From: Prauserella isguenensis
Lineage (GTDB): Bacteria; Actinomycetota; Actinomycetes; Mycobacteriales; Pseudonocardiaceae
DNA length: 64,000 nucleotides
Reading direction: 5' to 3'
Assembly: GCF_014191605.1 (NCBI RefSeq)
Contig: NZ_JACHWU010000004.1
Coordinates: forward strand, 186,001 to 250,000
Part shown: in pieces, positions 44,051 to 52,892 of the stretch
Layout of the letters: the number at the start of each line of letters is the position of its first letter
Position numbering within the stretch: position 1 is the stretch's first letter
Notes under the pieces: model-generated
What the model was told of the DNA's origin: nothing
Seen by the model: only the letters and a program-made list of their open reading frames with translations
Database searches by the model: none
Translations under genes and position numbers: made by a program

Positions 44051-44620
44051 TTGCCGAAGGTTGTCGATCACGACGAACGCCGGCGCCTGATCGCCGAGGC
44101 CGTCCGCAGGATCGCCGCCGACCGGGGCCTCGAGGCCGTGAGTCTCGGGGAGGTCGCCGCCGAAGCGGGGATCTCCAAGGGGCTCGTGCAGCACTACTTC
44201 GCCACGAAGGACGAGATGCTGCGCTACGCGACCTCGACCCTGCGCACCCAGGTCGAACGGCGCATGACCACGGGCGGACCCGCGCTGCGGGAGCTTCTGG
44301 TGGCGCTGCTGCCGATGGAGGAGACGGCGAGAACCGACGCCCTGGTGGCGAACGCGTTCGTGACGCGCGCGATGAAGGATCCGGAGATCGGAGCACGGTT
44401 CCGCGACGGCTACGAGGAGCTCCGGAAGGTGGTCGCCGGGCTCGTCGTGGCCGAACAGGACGCGGCGCGGGTGGACGCGGCGCTGGACCCCGAACCCGAG
44501 GCGGACCTGCTCCTGGCGCTCGTGTCGGGTCTCGGGGACGCGGTGCTGCTGGGGCAGCGGAGTCCCGGGCAGGCCGAGGCGCTGATCGATCGGCAGTTGG
44601 CCCGGCTGGCGCCGCGCTGA
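44051..44620 (+). CDS. TetR family transcriptional regulator
   Basis: Regulator of 189 residues with helix-turn-helix SLGEVAAEAGISKGLVQHYFATKDEML near 34-61. The TTG start giving MPKVVDHDERRR is chosen because GGAGG lies 5 bases before it; the GTG two codons upstream overlaps that ribosome site. Likely represses the divergent hydrolase/membrane protein operon and itself. Confidence 0.9.
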   Translation: MPKVVDHDERRRLIAEAVRRIAADRGLEAVSLGEVAAEAGISKGLVQHYFATKDEMLRYATSTLRTQVERRMTTGGPALRELLVALLPMEETARTDALVANAFVTRAMKDPEIGARFRDGYEELRKVVAGLVVAEQDAARVDAALDPEPEADLLLALVSGLGDAVLLGQRSPGQAEALIDRQLARLAPR

Positions 44621-44705
44621 GCGCGTCGGGTCGGCCGGGGGAGCGTGGCGTCGCGGAGCGACTATCGCTGGCGCGGGGGCCGGGGTGGCCGCGATCCTGG
44701 GCGGT

Positions 44706-45824
44706 ATGGATCATCCGCACTTGTCCCGTGTCGTGCCGACCATGCTGGCCGCGTCGGGGGTGCCCGGTTACGAACGGTCGATCCCCGAGCTGCCGGAAGC
44801 GTCCCGGGCATGCGTTCTGCTCATCGACGGCCTCGGCTGGGAGCTTCTGCACGAGCACGCCGACTGCGCACCGGTGATCCGGGAGCTGTGCCGCAGGCCG
44901 TTGCGGGTCGGATATCCGGCCACCACCGCGGCCGGGCTGGCCGCGATCGGTACGGGCGGCGCCTCGGGTGAGCACGGCATGGCGGGGTACAGCTTCGAGG
45001 TGCCGGGCACGGGCGTGGTGAACGCGCTGCGCTGGTGCCGGCACCCCGGCGGGCCCGACCTGTCGGAGGAACTCGCCGCCGAGGACGTGCAGCCGCTGGT
45101 TACGACGTTCGAACGCGCCGCCGCGGCAGGCGTGGCGACGAGCGTCGTCTCGGCGGCGCAGTTCGACGGCTCGCCGTTGACGCGGGCAGTGCTGCGGGGC
45201 GGTCGGTACGTGGGCGTGCACGCGCTGGGAGACCTCGCGATGCGGATCACCGAGGCGTTGCGGCCCGAGCACGCGTTCGTCTACGGCTACCACAGCGAAC
45301 TCGACATGCTCGGCCACCTGTACGGGCCGGGGTCGGTGGCGTGGCGGATGCAGTTACGGCAGGTCGACCGGCTCGTGGAGTCCGTGGTCGAGGCGCTGCC
45401 GCCAGGCGCAGTACTCGCCGTCGTCGCCGACCACGGCATGGTGCGGATCGGGGAGACCATGGACGTCGATGCGACTCCGACGCTGCGGGAGGGTGTCCGT
45501 GCGCTGGGCGGCGAGGTGCGCGCCCGGCACGTGTACGCCGAGCCCGGCGCGGCCGACGACGTGCTGGCGGCCTGGCGGGAGACCCTCGGCGAGCGCGCAT
45601 GGGTCGTGTCGCGGGACCAGGCGGTCGCCGACGGCTGGTTCGGACCGTACGTCGACGACCGGGTGCGGCCACGGATCGGCGACGTCGTCGCGGCGGCCCG
45701 TGATCGCTACGGCATCGTGAGCGCCGCGGCCGAACCCGCCGAGACGTCGTTGACGGGACACCACGGCTCGTTCACGGATGCCGAACAGCTCGTCCCGCTG
45801 GCCGTGGCCGACACGGTGGGATGA
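44706..45824 (+). CDS. Type I phosphodiesterase / nucleotide pyrophosphatase family protein
   Basis: Protein of 372 residues of the alkaline phosphatase superfamily. Metal and nucleophile positions are visible: LLIDGLGW, YPATTAAGLAAIGTG (Thr nucleophile region), YHSELDMLGH, VVADHGMV and LTGHHGSFT. No signal peptide, so it should act in the cytoplasm. The substrate is unknown. The ATG giving MDHPHLSRVVP is preferred over an upstream in-frame GTG. Confidence 0.85.
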   Translation: MDHPHLSRVVPTMLAASGVPGYERSIPELPEASRACVLLIDGLGWELLHEHADCAPVIRELCRRPLRVGYPATTAAGLAAIGTGGASGEHGMAGYSFEVPGTGVVNALRWCRHPGGPDLSEELAAEDVQPLVTTFERAAAAGVATSVVSAAQFDGSPLTRAVLRGGRYVGVHALGDLAMRITEALRPEHAFVYGYHSELDMLGHLYGPGSVAWRMQLRQVDRLVESVVEALPPGAVLAVVADHGMVRIGETMDVDATPTLREGVRALGGEVRARHVYAEPGAADDVLAAWRETLGERAWVVSRDQAVADGWFGPYVDDRVRPRIGDVVAAARDRYGIVSAAAEPAETSLTGHHGSFTDAEQLVPLAVADTVG

Positions 45825-45866
45825 GGAGCGCTCGGGCGCAGGACACGCCTGGGCGGGCTGGTCGAC

Positions 45867-46334
45867 CTACTTGAGTCCGCCTTCGCTGGCGGGTTTCAAC
45901 AGCGGCGCTCCGGGGCCGAACTGGGAGAGCCGGTCGTCGACGTTGTGGAGCCCGCAGGCCTTCAGTGACAGGCAGCCGCAACCGACACAGCCGGTGAGCT
46001 GATCGCGCAGACGTTGCAGGGCGTCGATGCGGGCGTCGAGCTCGTCGCGCCAGTCCCGGGACAACCGTGCCCAGTCGGCCTTCGTCGGCGCGTGGTCGTG
46101 GGGCAGCGTGTCGAGCGCGGAACCGATCTCGTCGAGGCTGAGCCCGACACGTTGCGCGGCGCGGATGAAGGCGATGCGGCGCAGGACCGAACGCGGGTAC
46201 CGGCGTTGGTTGCCGCTGGATCGCTGCGACGTGATGAGTCCGCGGTCCTCGTAGAACCGCAACGCGGTGTGCGGCACGCCGCTGCGCTGAGCGACCTGCC
46301 CGATCGTGAGATGATCGGCGAGCCTGGTGGTCAC
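45867..46334 (-). CDS. soxR: Redox-sensitive transcriptional activator SoxR
   Basis: MerR-family regulator of 155 residues: HTH TIGQVAQRSGVPHTALRFYEDRGLI, and the [2Fe-2S] ligands Cys116, Cys119, Cys121 and Cys127 (CVGCGCLSLKAC). SoxR of actinomycetes responds to redox-active metabolites and controls a small set of genes, not a soxS. A SoxR-type palindrome lies just upstream of its GTG start. Confidence 0.92.
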   Translation of the reverse strand: MTTRLADHLTIGQVAQRSGVPHTALRFYEDRGLITSQRSSGNQRRYPRSVLRRIAFIRAAQRVGLSLDEIGSALDTLPHDHAPTKADWARLSRDWRDELDARIDALQRLRDQLTGCVGCGCLSLKACGLHNVDDRLSQFGPGAPLLKPASEGGLK

Positions 46335-46361
46335 CCCGCCACGGTATCCGAACCCACGCCC

Positions 46362-46385
46362 CGACTTCCACCTAACTCGAAGTCG
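46362..46385. promoter_or_regulatory. Candidate SoxR operator
   Basis: cgacttc-N10-gaagtcg, with acctaact in the centre, resembles MerR/SoxR sites of the ACCTCAA-type dyad. It lies 28 bases upstream of soxR and suggests self-regulation. Confidence 0.5.
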
Positions 46386-46502
46386 GCGCGGCGGTTCGGC
46401 TCGCCGACCACGCGTGCCGCGACGGAGGCCGCCGCGGCACGCGTATCCAGGCGGTGCACACCGGGTCGGCTCGCCACCCCGGACCGCCAAGGCGGCGAGG
46501 CG

Positions 46503-47318
46503 TCACCGTGGGATCACGTGCTCCTCGTAGGCGGTGATCACCTGCCGGAGAACCTCGTCGCCCGGCTGTTGCCACAGGTCGGCGTCGAACACCTCGACCT
46601 CGACGGGCCCGTCGTAGCCCGCCTCCTCGACGCAGGACCGCAGCCTGCGGTGGTCGATCGGCCCGGTGCCGGGCAGCGAACGTGCCATCAGCCCGTCGGT
46701 GATCGGAACCTGCTGGTCACAGACGTGGAACCCGGCGATCCGTCCCGCGGCCTTCGCGATCGACTCCTCGACACGCGGGTCCCACCACACGTGGAACTCG
46801 TCGACGATCACGCCGACCGCGTCGGACGGGTGCTCCTGGGCGATCTCCAACGCCTGGTCGAGCGTCGACAGCACGGATCGTTCGGCGCACTGCATGGGGT
46901 GCAACGGCTCGAGCGCGAGCCGCACGCCGCGCTCCCTGGCATACGGGGCGAGTTCGCCGACCGCATCGGCGACGCGCTGGCGGGACGAGAGCAGGTCGCC
47001 ATCCGCGATTCCGCCGACCACGAGTACCAACACGTCTGCGCCGACCGTCGCGGTCTCGTCGATCGCCTCCCTGGTCATGCCGACGCCGTCGACCGCGGCG
47101 CCCTCCGGCGTCACGCCCGTGAAGAACCCGCCGCGGCACACCGACGAGGCGCGCACGCCGTGCTCGGCCAACAGCCGTGCGGTCTCGGCGGCACCGACCT
47201 CGGCGATCTTGTCCCGCCACAGGCCTATCCATTCGACGCCCTGGTCGGCGCAGCCGCGCACGGCCTCCGGGACGGACCAGCGCTTCGTGGTGATCTGGTT
47301 CAAGCTGAGGCGGTTCAT
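46503..47318 (-). CDS. Sugar phosphate isomerase/epimerase (AP-endonuclease 2 fold)
   Basis: TIM-barrel protein of 271 residues, xylose-isomerase-like. Metal ligands are likely in LALEPLHPM, IVDEFHVWWDP, FHVCDQQVP and VEVEVFDADLW. It probably isomerises or epimerises a sugar or inositol derivative. It overlaps the DUF993 gene by ATGA, and the pair is controlled from the operator at 48669-48697. Confidence 0.87.
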   Translation of the reverse strand: MNRLSLNQITTKRWSVPEAVRGCADQGVEWIGLWRDKIAEVGAAETARLLAEHGVRASSVCRGGFFTGVTPEGAAVDGVGMTREAIDETATVGADVLVLVVGGIADGDLLSSRQRVADAVGELAPYARERGVRLALEPLHPMQCAERSVLSTLDQALEIAQEHPSDAVGVIVDEFHVWWDPRVEESIAKAAGRIAGFHVCDQQVPITDGLMARSLPGTGPIDHRRLRSCVEEAGYDGPVEVEVFDADLWQQPGDEVLRQVITAYEEHVIPR

Positions 47319-48484
47319 GCGTGCACCCCCGCGGCCGCGAGCAGCGAACGCATCCTGGAGACGGCGAGTTCCGGGTCGGCGAGGAGCCCGGCCCGGTCGG
47401 CGAGCCGCAGGACGTCGGACAGATGCGTGATCGACCGTGCCGACTCGAGACCGCCGACCATTCGGAAGTGGTCCTGGTGGCCGTTCAGGTACGCGAGGAA
47501 CACGACGCCGACCTTGTAGTGCGGGGTCGGGGCGCGGAAGATCTCGCGGGACAGCGGCACGGTGGGCGCCAGCAGGTCGTGGAAGCGGGTCGTGTCGCCG
47601 TGGTCGAGTGCGGCCAGCGCCGCGCCCGCCACCGGCGCGATCGGGTCGAAGATGCCGAGCAGCGCCTCGCTGTGTCCGTGCTCGTCCCCGGCGATCAGCT
47701 CGGGGTAGTTGAAGTCGTCGCCCGTGTAGCAGGCGACGCCCTCCGGCAGTGCGCGCCGGAACTCCCGTTCCACGTCGGCGTCCAGGACCGACACCTTCAC
47801 GCCCGCGACGGTCGAGGAATGCTCTGCGCAGAGCGCGGCGAGCTCACGGGCCGCGGCGCGCACGTCCGAGTGTCCCCAGTAACCCGCCAGGGCGGGATCG
47901 AACGGTTCGCCCAGCCAGTGCAACAGCACCGGACCGTCCGCGACGGACAGCAGCTTGCCGTAGGCGTCGCGGTACAGCTCCGGACCGTCGGCCGCCGCGG
48001 CCAGGGCACGGCTCGCCATGACGACCGGCACGGCACCTTCCCCGGTCACCAGGGCGAGCTGCTCCTGCCACGCGCCGACGATGTCGTCGGTCGTCGCCGG
48101 GCCCGCGGGCAGCTGGTCGGTGCCCACACCCGCGACCCACGGCCGGTTGCCGGCACGGGCGGCCGCGCCCGTGCGGCGGATGAGTTCCTGCGTCGCCTGC
48201 CAGTCGAGGCCCATACCGCGCTGGGCGGTGTCCATCGCCTCGGCCACCCCGAGTCCACACGACCAGAGGTGCTCACGGAAGGCGAGCGTCGTCTCCCAGT
48301 CGACCTCGACGACGTGCGTCGGGTCGCCGGGGGCGAACGGGTCGGCCACCACGTGCGCGGCCGCGTAGGCGACCCGCGAGGTAGGCGGGGTCGCCTGCGC
48401 CGCCGCCGGTGGTCCGACCGGCGTCCCGGACGGGGACCACTGTTCGAGCGTGCGGTCGCGCGACGGAAGCAGCAACGAGCTCAT
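47315..48484 (-). CDS. DUF993 / dihydrodipicolinate synthase-like protein
   Basis: Protein of 389 residues with an aldolase-type barrel: WETTLAFREHLWSCGLGVAEAMDTAQRG, MASRALAAAADG, VLLHWLGEPFDPALAGYWG and TVAGVKVSVLD (Lys of the Schiff-base type region). DUF993 genes commonly accompany Gfo/Idh oxidoreductases and sugar isomerases, as here. AAAGGAG precedes the ATG. Likely an aldolase or lyase acting on a keto-sugar (inference). Confidence 0.82.
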   Translation of the reverse strand: MSSLLLPSRDRTLEQWSPSGTPVGPPAAAQATPPTSRVAYAAAHVVADPFAPGDPTHVVEVDWETTLAFREHLWSCGLGVAEAMDTAQRGMGLDWQATQELIRRTGAAARAGNRPWVAGVGTDQLPAGPATTDDIVGAWQEQLALVTGEGAVPVVMASRALAAAADGPELYRDAYGKLLSVADGPVLLHWLGEPFDPALAGYWGHSDVRAAARELAALCAEHSSTVAGVKVSVLDADVEREFRRALPEGVACYTGDDFNYPELIAGDEHGHSEALLGIFDPIAPVAGAALAALDHGDTTRFHDLLAPTVPLSREIFRAPTPHYKVGVVFLAYLNGHQDHFRMVGGLESARSITHLSDVLRLADRAGLLADPELAVSRMRSLLAAAGVHA

Positions 48485-48668
48485 GATCACTCCTTTGTGG
48501 CCGGACCCGGCCACGGATTCGACGCGGAAGGCTCCGGACTCGGGCACCCGGTGGAGGCGAGTACGGCGGTGCCGCGGTGGCCACTGCCGGGCCGGAGGGC
48601 GCCCCGGTGACGCCGACCGACCTGTGACGTCGGCTCATCCGAGACGTCCGATCACCTGTGATGCTTGC

Positions 48669-48697
48669 TGAAAGCGCTTGTAGAAAGCGTTTTCACA
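48669..48697. promoter_or_regulatory. LacI-type double operator upstream of DUF993 operon
   Basis: Two overlapping GAAAGCG-type half-palindromes, tgaaagcgctt and gaaagcgttttc, lie 13 bases apart. Each fits the LacI-family consensus with central CG. They stand about 185 bases before the DUF993 start, behind the 3' end of the lacI gene. Confidence 0.75.
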
Positions 48698-48737
48698 CAC
48701 CCTAAACGCCGTCGTCGCACGCGACAAGACGGCCGCG

Positions 48738-49775
48738 TCAGGTGTCGGCGATCGGACGGGTGCTCTCGCGAACCACGACCGTGCCCGGCATGCGCAGGAT
48801 GCGGCTGCGCTTGCCGCGGTTGTCCCGGACCGCCAACTCCATGACCTTCTCGCCCAGCTCTTCGAGGGGCAGTGCGACGGTCGTGAGCGGGGGAGCGAGG
48901 TCACGCACCACGGGGATGTCGTCGAAACCGGCCAGGGAGATGTCCTCGGGTACGGACCTGCCCGCCTCGCGTAGCGCGGCCAGCGCGCCCATGGCCATCA
49001 CGTCGGTCACCGCGAACACGCAGGTCGCATCGAAGCCCCGCGCCAGCAGTTCGGACATCGCCGCGTGCCCGCCGTCGCGAGTGAACGCCGCCTCGACGAT
49101 GTCGTGCTCGGCGAGCTCGACGCCCGCCTCCGCGAGGCCCTCCCGGAAGCCCCGGATCCGGTCGACCACGGTGGTCAGGGCGCGCGGTCCGGCGAGCACC
49201 GCGAACCGGCGGTGCCCCTGCGCGGTGAGGGTCCGGGCCAGCTGTGCCGCGCCCTCGCGGTTCTCGGGTTGCACGCTGTCGACACGCAGCGTGCGGTGCC
49301 TGCTGACGACCGCGACCTGGCCGCCGCCCCGCTGGTACGGCTCGATCTCGGCCGCGAGGGCCCGCTCCCACTCCCTGTCCTCGAATCCCGAGCCGACCAG
49401 CAGGATCGCCGAGGCCCGCTGGGCGCGCAGCATCGAGATGTAGGCGATCTCGCGCTGCGGATCGCGGAACGTGCTGGCCAGCATCACGAGCAGACCGGCC
49501 TCGTCGGCTGCGCGCATGACGCCGCGGGAGATGCCGGCGAAATAGGGGTCGCTGACGTCGTGGCAGATGACGCCGACCGTGCGGTGGGCACCGCCCGCTA
49601 GCGCCTGGGCGTGCGCGTTCGGCGTGTAGGCGAGCTGTTCGGCCGCTGCCAGTACGCGTTCCCGCAGGTCGGAGCGTACTTTTGTGGTGCCGTTCAGGGC
49701 GCGTGATGCCGTGGCGAGGGAGACCTGCGCCTCCCGCGCGACGTCCTCGAGCGTGACGTGCGGCCGATCGTCCAT
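48738..49775 (-). CDS. LacI family transcriptional regulator
   Basis: Regulator of 345 residues: HTH VTLEDVAREAQVSLATASRALNG at 8-30, hinge helix near NAHAQALAGG, and a periplasmic-binding-protein-like sensor domain. It stands between two gene groups that each have tandem GAAAGCG operators, so it most likely controls the DUF993/isomerase operon, itself, and the ABC importer with the Gfo/Idh gene. The effector is unknown, probably a sugar-like compound. Confidence 0.93.
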   Translation of the reverse strand: MDDRPHVTLEDVAREAQVSLATASRALNGTTKVRSDLRERVLAAAEQLAYTPNAHAQALAGGAHRTVGVICHDVSDPYFAGISRGVMRAADEAGLLVMLASTFRDPQREIAYISMLRAQRASAILLVGSGFEDREWERALAAEIEPYQRGGGQVAVVSRHRTLRVDSVQPENREGAAQLARTLTAQGHRRFAVLAGPRALTTVVDRIRGFREGLAEAGVELAEHDIVEAAFTRDGGHAAMSELLARGFDATCVFAVTDVMAMGALAALREAGRSVPEDISLAGFDDIPVVRDLAPPLTTVALPLEELGEKVMELAVRDNRGKRSRILRMPGTVVVRESTRPIADT

Positions 49776-49888
49776 TCGCGACTCTCCCTGCTCGTTTCCT
49801 GAGCACCGATCAGGGTAGGCCCTTCGGTTCGGCGCTCGACGCTTGACCGGTTCTGTCCGATCTGCATACGCTGTCCACATCCTAGCGT

Positions 49889-49913
49889 GAAAGCGCATTC
49901 AGAAAGCGCATTC
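49889..49913. promoter_or_regulatory. LacI-type tandem operators between lacI and ABC importer
   Basis: gaaagcgcattc occurs twice, separated by one base. The same core (gaaagcg) forms the operator upstream of the DUF993 operon. The site lies between the divergent lacI and permease genes and could control both. Confidence 0.78.
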
Positions 49914-49977
49914 ACACAACGTGTGCCGGGTCTCGATCAGGTTCTTGCACGACACGTTCGACGGTGAACGGAGGGTC

Positions 49978-50859
49978 ATGGTCACGCACACACAGTCCGC
50001 ACGGACCGGGCAGCGGGAGCGAGCGGGCGAAGCCTCCGGCATCGCCGAACGCAGCCGCCCCGGCCTCGGGCAGCGGCTGGGCGGATTCCTGGAACGCTCG
50101 TGGCGGCCGTTCGCGCTGCTCGCGGCGCTGTTCGTCGCGTGGTGGGGCGTCACGGCGGCCGAGTTGGTCGAGCCCTATCTGGTTCCGTCGCCGGGCAACA
50201 CGTTCGACGCCATCGCGGCGCGCCCGGAGTACTTCTGGGAGCACACCTGGACCACGACGTACGAGACGGTCCTCGGCTTCGTCATCGCGATCGCTGTGGG
50301 CGTGGTCGCGGCCGTGGCCATGGTGCAGTCGTCGACGCTCGAGAAGACGCTGTACCCGCTGCTGCTGTTCGCACAGGTCATCCCGAAGATCGCCATCGCG
50401 CCGCTGTTCGTCGTGTGGCTCGGGTTCGGGCTCGGGCCGAAGATCCTGGTCGCCGTGCTGATGGCGTTCTTCCCCGTCGTCATCTCCATGGTCACGGGCC
50501 TGAAGTCCGTCGACCCCGAGATGCTGCAGCTGTCGTCGACGATGGGGGCGAAATCGGGGCAGACGTTCTGGAAGATCCGGTTCCCGGCGTCGCTGCCGCA
50601 CCTGTTCTCGGGGCTGAAGGTGGCCGCGACGATGGCCGTCACCGGTGCCGTCGTCGGCGAGTTCGTCGGTGCCGACGCCGGTCTCGGCTTCGTCATCCTG
50701 CAGGCCAACGGCAATCTCGACACGCCGGTGCTGTTCGCGGGCCTGCTGATCATGTCGCTGCTCGGCGTGCTGCTGTTCGTGCTCGTGGAATGGCTGGAAC
50801 AGCTGCTGCTGCCCTGGCACGCGAGCCGCCGCGACGAGGGCGCGAGCACGACCCTCTGA
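49978..50859 (+). CDS. ABC importer permease (SsuC/TauC/ThiX-like)
   Basis: Permease of 293 residues with a polar N-terminus and about six helices. The docking loop is STMGAKSGQTFWKIRFPASL followed by PHLFSGLKVAATMAVTGAVVGEF, typical of nitrate/sulfonate/pyrimidine-type importers. GGAGG lies close before the ATG. First gene of an importer operon under the tandem LacI operators. Confidence 0.87.
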   Translation: MVTHTQSARTGQRERAGEASGIAERSRPGLGQRLGGFLERSWRPFALLAALFVAWWGVTAAELVEPYLVPSPGNTFDAIAARPEYFWEHTWTTTYETVLGFVIAIAVGVVAAVAMVQSSTLEKTLYPLLLFAQVIPKIAIAPLFVVWLGFGLGPKILVAVLMAFFPVVISMVTGLKSVDPEMLQLSSTMGAKSGQTFWKIRFPASLPHLFSGLKVAATMAVTGAVVGEFVGADAGLGFVILQANGNLDTPVLFAGLLIMSLLGVLLFVLVEWLEQLLLPWHASRRDEGASTTL

Positions 50860-50898
50860 CCCGTACCCACCCAGAGCCCAGTGAGTCGAAGGAGAGCA

Positions 50899-51921
50899 AT
50901 GAAGCTACGTGCACTCACCGCAGGCACCGCCGCCACAGCCCTGCTGCTGGCCGCAGGCTGCGGCGGATCGGATGTCGAGACGGTCACCAACGCCGAGGGC
51001 GAGCAGCTGGACAAGGTCACGCTCACCCTGAACTGGTACCCGTACGGTGAACACGCGCCGTTCTACTACGGCAAGCAGCAGGGGATCTACGAGGAACACG
51101 GGATCTCGCTGGACATCCGCGCAGGCCAAGGCTCGCAGAAGACGGTGCAGGCCACCGCGGCCGGGCAGACCGACTTCGGGTGGGCGGATACGCCGGCCCT
51201 GCTGGCCGGTGTGTCGCAGGGGCTCGACGTCAAGAGCGTCGGCGTCTACCTGCAGACGACGCCGTCGTCGGTGCAGTTCTTCTCGGAACAGGGCATCTCC
51301 GAACCGAAGGATCTCAAGGGCAAGACCGTGGCGAGCACCGCGGGCGACGCGCTGACGAACGTCTTCCCGTTGTTCCTCGAGGCGAACGGAATGTCCGAAC
51401 AGGACGTCGATGTGCAGAACACCGACGCTGCGGGGAAGATGGCCGCGGTGATGCAGGGGCAGACCGATGCGCTGCTCGGCTACGCCACCGACCAGGGGCC
51501 GACGATGCAGGAGAAGTCCGGCAAGGAGGTCTCGTACCTCCGCTGGGCCGAGCACGGCCTGAACTTCTACAGCAACGGTCTGCTCACGGCGCAGGAGGTG
51601 CTCGACGACCGCGGTGACCTCGCCCAGCGCATGGTGGCCGCAACCACCGAGGCGTGGGAGCAGGCGGGCGAGGACCGCGAGGCGGCCGTCGACGCCATGG
51701 AAGGCGCGTCGGAGCAACTGCCGTCGAAGCAGGTGCTGACCGAGCAGTTCGGCGAGACGCTCGAGCTGCTGCACACCGACGCCACCGAAGGCCAGCGGCC
51801 CGGCGTCAACACACCCGAGGACTGGAAGAAGACCATCGGCATCTTCGCCGACGCGGGGGTGATCGAGGAGGCCGGCGAGCCCGGCGAGTACTGGAACAGC
51901 GACATCGCACCCAAGGAGTGA
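50899..51921 (+). CDS. NMT1/THI5-like ABC substrate-binding lipoprotein
   Basis: Binding protein of 340 residues with a lipoprotein signal (LLLAAGC, Cys21). The mature protein starts with VTLTLNWYPYGEHAPFYYGK then QQGIYEEHGISLDI, the pattern of the NMT1/THI5 family, which binds pyrimidine precursors, riboflavin or sulfonates. The LacI control and sugar enzymes nearby make a different, sugar-like ligand possible. No TPP-type leader was seen. Confidence 0.87.
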   Translation: MKLRALTAGTAATALLLAAGCGGSDVETVTNAEGEQLDKVTLTLNWYPYGEHAPFYYGKQQGIYEEHGISLDIRAGQGSQKTVQATAAGQTDFGWADTPALLAGVSQGLDVKSVGVYLQTTPSSVQFFSEQGISEPKDLKGKTVASTAGDALTNVFPLFLEANGMSEQDVDVQNTDAAGKMAAVMQGQTDALLGYATDQGPTMQEKSGKEVSYLRWAEHGLNFYSNGLLTAQEVLDDRGDLAQRMVAATTEAWEQAGEDREAAVDAMEGASEQLPSKQVLTEQFGETLELLHTDATEGQRPGVNTPEDWKKTIGIFADAGVIEEAGEPGEYWNSDIAPKE

Positions 51922-52015
51922 CGGCGGCGCGTGGCGGGCGAACACGAAACGCCCGCCACGCATCGCCGGAGGACAACCGCCACCCGAGAACAGGTCCGAG
52001 GAGTGGGGAAGGCAC

Positions 52016-52792
52016 ATGGCTGGCTACGCGGTCGAGATCGACGACGTCACGGTGCGATTCCGCAGTAAGAAGCGTGACGTGACGGCGCTGGCCGACGTGA
52101 CGATGCACGTCGAACCGGGGGAGTTCGTCTCCATCGTCGGGCCGTCGGGGTGCGGCAAATCGACACTGCTCAAGCTGTCGTCGGGGCTGCTGCCGGCGTC
52201 GAAGGGCGACGTCCGGTTGTTCGGCGAACCGGTGAACGGGCCGCGCAAGGACATCGGCTACGTCTTCCAGAAGGCGGCGCTGCTCGAGTGGCGTTCGGCC
52301 CGCAAGAACATCCTGCTGCAGGCGGAGATGCGGAAGATGCCTGCGAAGGAGGCGGCCGCGCGCGCCGACGAGTTGATCGAGATGACCGGCCTGTCGGGCT
52401 TCGAGGACGCGCTGCCGCACGAGCTGTCCGGCGGTATGCAGCAGCGCGTCGCGCTGTGCCGAGCGTTGCTGCACCGTCCGCCGGTGTTGCTGATGGACGA
52501 GCCCTTCGGCGCGCTCGACGCGCTCACCCGCGAGCAGATGAACGTCGAGCTGCGCCGGATCTGGCAGGAGACGGGTACGACCGTCCTGTTGGTGACGCAT
52601 TCGATCGCCGAGGCGGTGTATCTGTCCGACCAGGTCGTGATGATCTCCGCGCGGCCGGGCACCGTCGCGGGCGTCGTCGACGTGAACCTGCCGGTCGAGC
52701 GGGACTACGGCCCGACGATGGCCGAGCCCGAGTTCGCCAAGGCGACCCGGCACATCCGTGACCACCTCGGCGCGGCCGCCGCGGCCGAGTAG
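52016..52792 (+). CDS. ABC importer ATPase (SsuB/TauB/ThiZ-like)
   Basis: ATPase of 258 residues with Walker A GPSGCGKST near 41-49, signature LSGGMQQRVALCRALL, Walker B VLLMDEPFGALDALTRE and the switch His in VTHSIAEAVYLSD. Completes the importer with the preceding permease and binding protein. Confidence 0.92.
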   Translation: MAGYAVEIDDVTVRFRSKKRDVTALADVTMHVEPGEFVSIVGPSGCGKSTLLKLSSGLLPASKGDVRLFGEPVNGPRKDIGYVFQKAALLEWRSARKNILLQAEMRKMPAKEAAARADELIEMTGLSGFEDALPHELSGGMQQRVALCRALLHRPPVLLMDEPFGALDALTREQMNVELRRIWQETGTTVLLVTHSIAEAVYLSDQVVMISARPGTVAGVVDVNLPVERDYGPTMAEPEFAKATRHIRDHLGAAAAAE

Positions 52793-52892
52793 CCGCCCCC
52801 CGTCGAGACATCCGAAGAACCCTCGGGCGACCGCGGGCCGCGTGCGCGGCCGCGGGCGTTCGGCCCCGCACGTCAATCTCAGAAAGGGCGTC

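Noticed and set aside
49776-49977. TPP riboswitch before the NMT1/THI5-type importer
   Set aside because: No conserved CTGAGA-type core was seen; the region holds LacI operators instead.
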